Origin: CAVTOO01 sp963736355 | GTDB lineage: Bacteria > Pseudomonadota > Alphaproteobacteria > Rhizobiales > Xanthobacteraceae | Reading direction: 5' to 3' | NCBI GenBank assembly: GCA_963736355.1 | Contig: CAVTOO010000007.1 | Span: forward strand, 62,001 to 126,000 | Length of the DNA: 64,000 bases | In this document: piece by piece, positions 56,812 to 64,000 of the stretch | How positions within the stretch are numbered: the first letter of the stretch is position 1 | Layout: every line of letters starts with the position of its first letter | Notes under the pieces: model-generated | Told to the model about the DNA's origin: nothing | The model's input: the letters and a program-made list of their open reading frames with translations, nothing else | Databases searched by the model: none | Made by a program: the position numbers and the translations under genes

Positions 56812-57400
56812 TGCTCGCGCCACGGATCGCCATACATGTGATAGCCGCGCAATTCCCAGAACCCGGCTTCGTCGCGTTCGGTGAATTGAAGCCGCTGATC
56901 CACTTCGCCGACTTCCAGAAATAGAGATGCGGGACCAGGAGACGCGCCGGACCGCCATGATCGGAATCGAGCGGCTCGCCGCCGTAACGCAGCGCGATCA
57001 TCGCCTTGCTGCCGACCAGATCGGCGACAGGCACGTTGGTGGAGTAGTCGTCATAGGAATGGGCGAGCACGAACGGCGTCGGCGGCGACAGATCGGCGGC
57101 AGCCAGGACGTCGTCGATCGTCACGCCCTCCCAGGCGGTGTCGAACTTTGTCCACTTCGTTACGCAATGAATGTCGCGCGAGATCGACGTCTGCGGCAGC
57201 GCATTGAATTCCGCCCAGGTCCATTTCATCACCGTCCGCACGCCGACCTTGATCGTGAAGGTCCAGTCTGCGATCCGGATGCGCGGCGTCGGGCCCGCTG
57301 AAAGAACCGGAAAGTCGTCAGTCGGCGATTGCCCCGGCGGCAACCGCGATGCGATGTCGCCGGGCGGCCGTTGCCGCCCGGTAAAGCCACGCGTGGTCAT
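56804..57400 (-). CDS. Sulfite oxidase-like molybdopterin oxidoreductase, frame-disrupted
   Basis: About 198 residues of the YedY/sulfite-oxidase fold. SRDIHCVTKWTKFDTAWEGV holds the conserved molybdenum-ligand cysteine; GGPARLLVPHLYFWKSAKW is another family mark. After a break near 56890 the frame gives FTERDEAGFWELRGYHMYGD and WREQRFSGD with stop at 56804, exactly the usual end of this family. There is no twin-arginine signal, so unlike YedY (MsrP) it seems cytoplasmic. Coupled to the ferredoxin reductase-type gene downstream. ATG at 57400. Confidence 0.87.
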
Positions 57401-57615
57401 GCACTCATCCCGCATCTATCGAAGCCGATACCTCAGCCTAGCGTCCCGCGACCCGCCTTCAAGGCGCATCACGATACCTTCCGCACCTATTTGCTTATAT
57501 TTTTTGCTGTTTTTTACCTCATTCGATCTGATGCAATCGGGTTCCTTAACTGAATTTTCCGCGATGGCGGCGCACACTTAGGCATATTGAACAACGGGAT
57601 CGGTCCATTAAGACG

Positions 57616-59395
57616 ATGTTAAACACAGCGCCTTCCCGCCCGTTTGGGCGTGTCATCACTGTGCGCGGCTCCTCCGCCCGCGTCGCTATGATCGCTCACG
57701 GCCCGACGGCCAATTTGGCCGAGGCTCGTGCCACCGTCGGCCGCTTTCTGGCATTGCGATGCGGCAACAACACCATCATCAGCATGGTGACGGAAGTCTC
57801 GAACCAGGATTTGCCGCAAGCGCCGGACGAAACATACTTCGCCAGCGCCTGGGTCGATCTGCTCGGCGAAATCTATACAAGCGGCGAAGAACAGCGCTTC
57901 CAGCGCGGTGTCACCGTCTACCCCACCATCGGCGACACGGTCGAACTCGTCACCAATCAGGAACTGCGCACCGTCTATGCGCGCGTCAAGAAGGGTTCGG
58001 TGTCGGTCGGCAACTCTGCAGCAGGATCCCACCGTTGAGGCGACCATCGACGTCAACGAAATGATCAACAAGCACTTCGCGGTGCTGGGTTCGACCGGTG
58101 TCGGTAAATCGACCGGCGTCGTCGTCATTCTGCACGAGATCCTCAAGTCGCGGCCGGACCTGCGCATCTTCCTGGTCGACGTCCATAACGAATACGGCCG
58201 CAGCTTCGGCTCGCAGGCGCAGGTGCTCAACCCGCGCAACATCAAACTGCCGTTCTGGCTGTTCAACTTCGAGGAAATCGTCGACGTGTTTTTCGGCGGG
58301 CGCCCCGGCGTTGCCGAAGAGCTTGAAATCCTCTCCGAAGTCATCCCGCTCGCCAAGTCCGCCTACACCCAGTATCAAAATGGCGACCGCGGGTCGATCA
58401 AGCGCAGCGAAGCCAAGATCGCATTCACCTGCGACACGCCGGTGCCCTATCGCCTCGTCGATCTGCTCGGCCTGATCGATGAGCGCATGGGTCGCCTCGA
58501 CAATCGCTCCTCGCGCATTTTCTATCACCGCCTGATCACGCGCATCGAAACCGTGCGCAACGATCCGCGCTACGCTTTCATGTTCGAAAACGCCAATGTC
58601 GGCGGCGACACGATGGCGGAAGTGATCAGCCATCTCTTCCGGCTGCCGATTGCCGGCAAGCCGATGACCGTGATGCAGCTCGGCGGCTTCCCGGCGGAAG
58701 TCGTCGACTCCGTCGTGTCGGTGCTGTGCCGCATGGCGTTCGATTTCGGCCTGTGGAGCGACGGCGCCTCACCGCTTCTGTTCGTTTGCGAGGAAGCCCA
58801 TCGCTACGCCTCCGGCGATCGGACCGTCGGTTTCGGCCCGACCCGCAAGGCCATTTCCCGCATCGCCAAGGAAGGCCGTAAATACGGTGTCTTCCTTGCG
58901 CTGATCACGCAACGACCGGGCGAGCTCGACGCCACCATCCTGTCGCAATGCAACACGTTGTTCGCGATGCGTCTTGCGAACGACAAGGACCAGGCCTTGC
59001 TGCGCGCCGCGGTGTCCGATGCGGCGGCCAACCTGTTGTCGTTCGTCCCCTCGCTCGGTACACGTGAAGTGCTCGCCTTCGGCGAAGGTGTGGCGCTCCC
59101 GACACGCATGCGTTTCAAAGAACTTCCGGCACAATATCTGCCGCGGGGTGAATCGATGCTGGGCGGCAGCAGCAGCATCGCCAATATCGCCGAAGCCGAT
59201 TTCGTCGGTTCTGTCGTCGAACGCTGGCGCGGCGCCAGCATGCATCGCGAAAACACCGACGGCGGTGCCTCCGCCCTCGAGCCCAAGATGTCCCGCATCA
59301 GCGACTCGCCGATGACCCAACCATCGATGGGGCTCGATCCTGAGCGCTTCCGCCTGCTCAAGAAGCCGCTGACGCCGGGTTCCATCGACCGCTGA
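57616..59395 (+). CDS. HerA-like ATPase (DUF87), frame-disrupted
   Basis: About 593 residues. HAS-barrel-like N terminus (RPFGRVITVRGSSARVAM), Walker A in LGSTGVGKSTGVV, Walker B LLFVCEEAHRY and a sensor-like ALITQRPGELDATILSQCNT; a classic HerA/FtsK-superfamily hexameric ATPase. In archaea HerA works with the nuclease NurA in DNA end resection; here no NurA-like gene is adjacent. One frame break near 58010; removing one A gives VGTLQQDPTVEATIDV. ATG at 57616. Confidence 0.88.
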
Positions 59396-59528
59396 TCCGA
59401 CGGCGCATGGCCGAATTGCCATGATCCCCGCTGTTGCGACTGGCGCTTGAAAGCCCTCGTCGCCAATTCTAAGCTCATTATGACGGCAGCGTTTCCGTCG
59501 GCCGCATCCAGCAGGCAGGACGATTATC

Positions 59529-59834
59529 GTGACGTCAGGCGATAACCATCAGGTTCTCCCGTTTCGACCGCGCAATCGTTCAGGCGGCGCGATTCGGCAG
59601 GCGCCCGCGCCGCAGCGCGAGCCGGACGACCTGTCCCGCTACGAAACCGACACCGACGAGCCCGACGATTTTCGCCATCGCATGATCACCAATGCGCTGG
59701 CCTTCGTTTTCGTTGGGCTTTTGACGGCCGCAGGCATCTGGATCGCCATCGCGATGGCCGATCTGCGGGCGAAACAGGATTGCGTCCTTGCCAATCGCCG
59801 CGACTGTTCAACCCAGCACACCCGCGGCGGTTGA
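59529..59834 (+). CDS. Small single-pass membrane protein
   Basis: 101 residues. The first ~50 are charged and cytoplasmic (ETDTDEPDDFRHRM), followed by one hydrophobic helix (ALAFVFVGLLTAAGIWIAI) and a short tail with two cysteines (KQDCVLANRRDCS). The tail pattern is conserved in Bradyrhizobium-like genomes; no function is known. The start is GTG at 59529. It lies between the HerA-like gene and acpXL on the same strand. Confidence 0.65.
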   Translation: MTSGDNHQVLPFRPRNRSGGAIRQAPAPQREPDDLSRYETDTDEPDDFRHRMITNALAFVFVGLLTAAGIWIAIAMADLRAKQDCVLANRRDCSTQHTRGG

Positions 59835-60020
59835 GCCCACCTGCCGACCGGACCTTATTCCGACGTTTGGATAGCCGTTTCCGGGCACATCACCCCCCTC
59901 CGGCATTGAAGTGGCGGCAGGGGTCCGATATACGGGCACACAGCTTTGCGGCAGATGCGGCAGGGCTGCCGCGGCTTGCGGCGCCGCCTATTTCAGTGAA
60001 GCAAAATCAAAGGCTTAGCG

Positions 60021-60302
60021 ATGTCCGACACCTACGATAAAGTTGCCAACATCATCGCGGAGACATGCGACATCGCCCGCGACACCATTACCCCGGAAAG
60101 TCACGTGATCAACGATCTGGGCATCGACAGCCTGGATTTCCTCGATGTGGCCTTCGCCATCGACAAGGCTTTCGGCATCAAGATGCCGCTCGAAAAGTGG
60201 ACCCAAGAGGTCAACGACGGCAAGGCGACGACCGAACAGTACTTCGTCCTGGGGAACCTCTGCGCCCGTATCGACGAGCTGGTCACCGCCAAGGGGGCGT
60301 AA
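60021..60302 (+). CDS. acpXL: Acyl carrier protein AcpXL
   Basis: 93 residues. Special acyl carrier protein that carries the 27-hydroxyoctacosanoate-type acid added to lipid A in rhizobia and relatives. The phosphopantetheine serine is in GIDSLDFLDVAFAID; the C-terminal half (KWTQEVNDGKATTEQYFVL) is characteristic of AcpXL rather than AcpP. ATG at 60021. First gene of the very-long-chain acyl operon; fabZ follows after 12 bases. Confidence 0.93.
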   Translation: MSDTYDKVANIIAETCDIARDTITPESHVINDLGIDSLDFLDVAFAIDKAFGIKMPLEKWTQEVNDGKATTEQYFVLGNLCARIDELVTAKGA

Positions 60303-60314
60303 CGCGCACGCCTC

Positions 60315-60788
60315 ATGAATTTTGACCGTTTTCAACTCGTCGACCGCATCATCAGCATCAACCTTGAGAGCCGGACCATTGAGGTCGAGGCCCAGGTGCC
60401 GGCTGCCGATCGCGTCTTTGAAGGCCATTTTCCCGGCCATCCGCTGATGCCGGGCGTGCTTCTGATCGAGTCGATGGCGCAGACCACCGGCTGGCTCGCA
60501 GTCGCCATGCAGAACTTCGAGCGCATGGCGTTCCTGGCCGCGGTCAAGGAAGCGAAGTTGCGGCAGTTCATCACTCCCGGCCAGTCGCTCATCGTCCGCT
60601 CCCATGTCGTGCATGAAGGATCGGGCTTCACCGTCGCCGATGCCGAGATCCACATGGCCGGCAAGCTCGCCTGCAATGCCACCCTGACCCTGCGGCACAT
60701 GCCTTTCCCGAACCCGGAGTTGCGCGATCACATGGTCGCGCTCGGCGCAAAGATCGGCCTACAACCGCAGGTAGTGAATAATGGCTGA
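60315..60788 (+). CDS. 3-hydroxyacyl-ACP dehydratase of the lipid A long-chain cluster
   Basis: 157 residues. FabZ-type hotdog fold: FEGHFPGHPLMPGVLLIESMAQ contains the catalytic His and, later, Glu/Gln positions. The gene is the fabZXL position of the acpXL cluster, working on AcpXL-bound very-long-chain intermediates. ATG at 60315. Its last eight bases overlap the start of the next gene (ATGGCTGA), indicating translational coupling. Confidence 0.9.
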   Translation: MNFDRFQLVDRIISINLESRTIEVEAQVPAADRVFEGHFPGHPLMPGVLLIESMAQTTGWLAVAMQNFERMAFLAAVKEAKLRQFITPGQSLIVRSHVVHEGSGFTVADAEIHMAGKLACNATLTLRHMPFPNPELRDHMVALGAKIGLQPQVVNNG

Positions 60789-61960
60789 AGCACGCGAGGC
60801 GTGGATCACCGGCATCGGAATCGTGTCGTCCCTCGGCGAAGGACTGGACGCGCATTGGGAGGCTCTCCAGGGCAGCCGGATCAACGTCGACGCCAAGACC
60901 TTCGCGCCGTTCATCGTCCACCCCCTCGCCCCTATCAATTTCGATCTGCAAATCGCCAAGAAAGGCGATCAGCGGCAGATGGAAGCCTGGCAGCGCATCG
61001 GCACCTATGCGGCCGGTCTCGCGCTCGACTCGGCCGGCATCAAGGGCCAGCCGGAGATTCTCGGCCGCACCGACATGATCGTCGCTGCCGCTGGCGGTGA
61101 ACGCGACCTCGCCGTCGATGCCGCCATCCTGACGGCGCAGATGAAGGGCGAAGCCTCGCCCCAGTTCTTCAACGAACGCCTGATGAGCGATCTGCGCCCG
61201 ACCTTGTTCCTTGCGCAATTGTCCAATCTGCTCGCCGGCAACATTTCGATCGTGCATGGCGTCACCGGATCGTCGCGTACGTTCATGGGCGAGGAAGCCT
61301 CCGGCATCGACGCCGCCCGCATCGCACTCGCGCGCATCAGCGCTGGCCAAAGCGACATCGCGCTGGTCGGCGCCGCCTACAATGCCGAGCGCAAGGAAAT
61401 GCTGATGCTGCATGAGTTCGGCGGCTACAATCTCAAGGAGCATTTTGCTCCGGTCTGGTCGCGCGGCCCCAAGGGCGGATTCGCGCTTGGCTCCGGCGGT
61501 GTCTTCCTTGTCATTGAATCGAAGGATCACGCCGAGAAGCGCGGCGCGAAGCCGTTCGCCCGGCTGAGCAAGGTCGTCGCCGGTTACACACGGCGCAAAA
61601 ACGCGCCCGTGACCGCAACGCTTGAGACGCTGTGGAAAGAGATCGCGCCATCAAAGGATGCCGCCATCATCACGGCTGCGACCGGCGCCGAACCTGTCGA
61701 CAACCGGCGAACGCGCTTTTCTGAGCGCCCATCCGGGACATCCCATTCGCGCCATCGGCACGCCTTTCGGCCACATGACCGAGGCGCAATTTCCGCTCGG
61801 AATCGCAATTGCCGCCTTGTGTCTGTCCCACGGAGCGCTATTTCCAGCTTACGATGACAGCGGCATGGAAGCAGCGTCCGCGGGACCTGTCTCGCAGGTC
61901 GCGGTCGTCGGTGCCGGGCACTGGCGCGGCGAAGGCATGGCACTGGTCGAACCAGCCTGA
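60781..61960 (+). CDS. Beta-ketoacyl synthase-like protein of the lipid A cluster, degenerate active site, frame-disrupted
   Basis: About 392 residues. The fold of ketosynthases is clear (AWITGIGIVSSLGEGLDAHW, GFALGSGGVFLVIESKDHA, GTPFGHMTEAQFPLG), in the fabF2XL position of the cluster. The nucleophile region, normally TACASG, reads HGVTGSSRTFMGEEASG with no cysteine, and the first catalytic His region (THGTGT) reads TAATGAEP. Only the later GH is kept. It may act as a chain-length partner of the next, complete ketosynthase. One frame break near 61705. ATG at 60781. Confidence 0.87.
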
Positions 61961-62004
61961 TTGGCCTCGACGGCCAAGCGTCGGGACTGAGGATTGAGGA
62001 GATC

Positions 62005-63285
62005 ATGATGGTGGCGAAGGATTCGTTGGGCCGGCCGATCGTCGTCGTCACGGGCATGGGCGTCGTCACATCTCTTGGCGCCGGCAAGACCGACAATTGG
62101 GCCAAGCTCACAGCCGGCGAGTCCGGTCTGCGCACCATCACGCGTTTTCCCATCGACGGATTGAAGACCACCGTCGCGGGCGCCGTCGATTTCGTGCCCT
62201 GCGAACCGTTCTCGTCCGCCGCGCTGTGCGAGAAGTTCGCCGACATGGCCGCCGAGGAAGCCGTCACGCAGGCGGGCATCGGCACCAAGGGCGCATTTCC
62301 GGGTCCGCTGTTTCTGGCCGTCTGTCCGATCGAACTCGACTGGGGTCCGCGCACCGAACTGGCGCGCGCCACCGGCGCCAATGGCGACATCACCTATGAC
62401 GACCTGCTGCGCGCCAGCAGCTCGGGGCGTTTCGCTGCCTATCATGAGCGCTATCAGTTCGTGTCGGTCGCCGATCATCTCGCGGAGCGTTTCGGCACGC
62501 AGGGCTCGCCTATCTCGCTGTCGACCGCCTGCGCATCGGGGGCGAGCGCAATCCAGCTCGGCGTCGAGGCGATCCGCCGCGGCGAAACCGATGCCGCACT
62601 CTGCGTCGGCACCGATGCCTCGGTGAATGCGGAATCGCTGATCCGCTTCTCGCTGCTGTCCGCACTGTCGACCGCAAATGAGCCGCCGCAATCGGCCGCC
62701 AAGCCGTTCTCGAAGAACCGCGATGGCTTTGTCATGGCCGAAGGCGCAGGCGCGCTCGTACTGGAAAGTCTTGAGAGCGCGACCGCGCGCGGCGCAACAA
62801 TCCTCGGCGTCATGGCCGGTTGCGGCGAACTCGCCGACTCTTTCCATCGCACGCGTTCAAGCCCGGATGGCAAACCGATCATCGGCTGCATGCGCAAGGC
62901 GTTGACGGATGCCGGCTTCGAGCCCGACCGTATCGACTACATCAACGCCCACGGCACCGGCACTCCCGAGAACGACAGAATGGAGTATCTCGGCATGTCG
63001 TCCGTGTTCGGCGAACGCGCCAAGCAAATGCCGGTATCGTCCAACAAATCGATGATCGGACACACGCTGTCGGCGGCGGGTGCGGTGGAAGCGGTGTTCT
63101 CTCTGCTCACGCTCGAGCATCAGCGCATTCCGCCGACCATCAATTATGAATTCCCCGACCCAACGATCCCGCTCGACGTGGTGCCCAATAAAGCCCGCGA
63201 CGCCCGCGTCACCGCTGCCATGTCCAACTCCTTCGGCTTTGGCGGCCAGAACGTCTCGCTGATCCTGACGCGCGAGCCGGTCTGA
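62005..63285 (+). CDS. Beta-ketoacyl-ACP synthase (FabF type) of the lipid A cluster
   Basis: 426 residues and intact. Complete Cys-His-His set: SLSTACASGASAIQL, INAHGTGTPENDRME and KSMIGHTLSAAGAVEA. It occupies the fabF1XL position and should elongate AcpXL-bound acyl chains to about C26-C28. Start ATG at 62005 or the adjacent ATG at 62008. 44 bases after the degenerate ketosynthase; co-transcribed with it. Confidence 0.92.
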   Translation: MMVAKDSLGRPIVVVTGMGVVTSLGAGKTDNWAKLTAGESGLRTITRFPIDGLKTTVAGAVDFVPCEPFSSAALCEKFADMAAEEAVTQAGIGTKGAFPGPLFLAVCPIELDWGPRTELARATGANGDITYDDLLRASSSGRFAAYHERYQFVSVADHLAERFGTQGSPISLSTACASGASAIQLGVEAIRRGETDAALCVGTDASVNAESLIRFSLLSALSTANEPPQSAAKPFSKNRDGFVMAEGAGALVLESLESATARGATILGVMAGCGELADSFHRTRSSPDGKPIIGCMRKALTDAGFEPDRIDYINAHGTGTPENDRMEYLGMSSVFGERAKQMPVSSNKSMIGHTLSAAGAVEAVFSLLTLEHQRIPPTINYEFPDPTIPLDVVPNKARDARVTAAMSNSFGFGGQNVSLILTREPV

Positions 63286-63388
63286 AAACCAAACAAGCCT
63301 GAAAACACAGGTCTGAGGGTGGTTGACGCCGCCCCCCTGCCTTGGCGATATGCCCCCACCTTTTAGCCTTCTGCCGGAGACCGCCGCC

Positions 63389-64000
63389 ATGCGTGCGCTG
63401 AACCTCGTCTCGGAGCGCAAGCTCGACATCGTCGATATCCCGCCGCCGCCGGCGCCGGGGGCCGGCGAGGTCCAGATTCGCGTCAAGGCGGTGGCCCTCA
63501 ATCACATCGACGTCTGGGGTTTTCGCGGCATGGCCTTCGCCAAGCGGACGCTGCCGCTTGCGGTCGGCGCAGAAGCCTCCGGTGAAATCGCCGCGGTCGG
63601 CGAAGGCGTGACCAATTTCCGTCCGGGCCAGAACGTCGTGATGTATGGCGCGATCACCTGCGGACATTGCCGCGCCTGCCGTGAAGGACGCGACAACCTG
63701 TGCGAAAACGTCGCCGGCATCATGGGATTCCATGTCGACGGCTTCGCGCGCGAGCTGATCAACATGCCCGCGCGACTCGTCATTCCGGTGCCCGACGGTG
63801 TGAGTGCACGTGATGCCGCCTGCGCACCGATTGCCTACTCGACCGTCCAGCACATGCTGTTCGACAACGCCAAGCTCGAACCAGGTCAGTCAATTCTGGT
63901 CCATGCGGGCGGGTCCGGCATCGGCACTGTTGCGATCATGATGGCGAAAGCCATCGGCTGCACCATCTACACCACCGTCGGCGACGATTCGAAGATCGAG
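63389..64000 (+). CDS. Zinc-binding alcohol dehydrogenase of the lipid A cluster, partial
   Basis: 204 residues to the right edge, frame open. Medium-chain dehydrogenase: VGAEASGEIAAVGEGVTNF, a structural zinc site CGHCRACREGRDNLC, and the cofactor motif VHAGGSGIGTVAIMMAKAIG. It fits the adhXL position of the acpXL cluster, where it probably works as the enoyl or keto reductase of very-long-chain acid synthesis. ATG at 63389. lpxXL, the acyltransferase, would be expected next, beyond the window. Confidence 0.88.
   Translation, partial: MRALNLVSERKLDIVDIPPPPAPGAGEVQIRVKAVALNHIDVWGFRGMAFAKRTLPLAVGAEASGEIAAVGEGVTNFRPGQNVVMYGAITCGHCRACREGRDNLCENVAGIMGFHVDGFARELINMPARLVIPVPDGVSARDAACAPIAYSTVQHMLFDNAKLEPGQSILVHAGGSGIGTVAIMMAKAIGCTIYTTVGDDSKIE

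Noticed and set aside
55883..57415. A true fusion of sulfite-oxidase-like and ferredoxin-reductase domains
   Set aside because: Another frame gives the standard end of the first family (HMYGD…FSGD-stop) and a GTG start of the second; the fusion comes from one frame error.
1..64000. CRISPR arrays, insertion sequences, prophage or toxin–antitoxin modules
   Set aside because: No regularly spaced repeats, transposase, integrase, structural phage genes or paired small genes of that kind were found on either strand.

Overview
The window is about 64 kb of GC-rich DNA from an alphaproteobacterium of the order Hyphomicrobiales, most like Bradyrhizobium, Rhodopseudomonas or relatives. The case rests on an acpXL–fabZ–fabF–fabF–adh cluster for very-long-chain lipid A acids at the right end, a guaB…rsmB–guaA neighbourhood, PAS_5, DUF465 and DUF3309 proteins, and interspersed repeats of the kind common between genes in that group. 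Most of it is an ordinary chromosomal mixture of housekeeping, stress, signalling and transport genes in short operons on both strands. I see no integrase, transposase, phage block, CRISPR array or plasmid functions.

A dominant technical feature is the large number of one-base frame breaks. About 20 of roughly 60 genes, including essential ones (panB, prfC, guaA, rlmE, herA-like), read as two or more overlapping frames. In several cases adding or removing one base restores the expected family sequence exactly. I therefore treat most of these as read or assembly errors and annotate the whole gene span. They are densest at 10.8–11.9 kb and 20.4–23.2 kb.

Layout. 1–7 kb: panB, an NnrU-like protein, a PAS_5 protein, prfC, a secreted hydrolase coupled to an atypical SDR, a secreted unknown and an Spx/ArsC-like reductase. 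6.6–15.1 kb: VOC and DUF1428 proteins, an LprI-like secreted protein, a GGDEF cyclase, a GlxA-type regulator, a methyltransferase, a large soluble tandem sensor–CheW protein and YbaK. 15.2–20 kb: a stress block (FMN-binding protein, TerB-like DUF533, TerC, double universal stress protein, DUF465) facing an OxyR-like regulator that lacks the redox cysteines. 20–25.5 kb: a relic of a second guaA 3' end, an ArsR repressor with a clear promoter and double operator driving a double-SRPBCC gene, a SulP transporter, threonine ammonia-lyase and a secreted unknown. 25.5–37.1 kb: guaA, rsmB, MAPEG, cytochrome b561, a CurA-like reductase, asparaginase, guaB, an MFS pump and rlmE. 37.2–47 kb: Ppx/GppA, an orphan xanthine-dehydrogenase-type large subunit, tRNA-Gln(CUG), a flavin reductase, small membrane proteins, a truncated ABC membrane domain abutting a truncated AI-2E transporter, a spermidine-synthase-like protein and a DEAD-box helicase. 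47–60 kb: SDR, a Bug receptor coupled to MmgE/PrpD, a soluble double-PAS chemoreceptor with a strong terminator, an MBL-fold RNase-like protein, a polytopic membrane protein, a sulfite-oxidase-like/ferredoxin-reductase pair and a HerA-like ATPase. 60–64 kb: the lipid A long-chain acyl operon, running off the right edge.

The most interesting points are the soluble duplicated sensor module fused to CheW (11.9–14.5 kb), the relic guaA 3' end 5.5 kb from the real guaA 3' end, the cysteine-less OxyR-like regulator beside the TerB/TerC/USP genes, the ketosynthase without catalytic residues in the lipid A cluster, and the deletion scar joining an ABC transporter to an AI-2E transporter.
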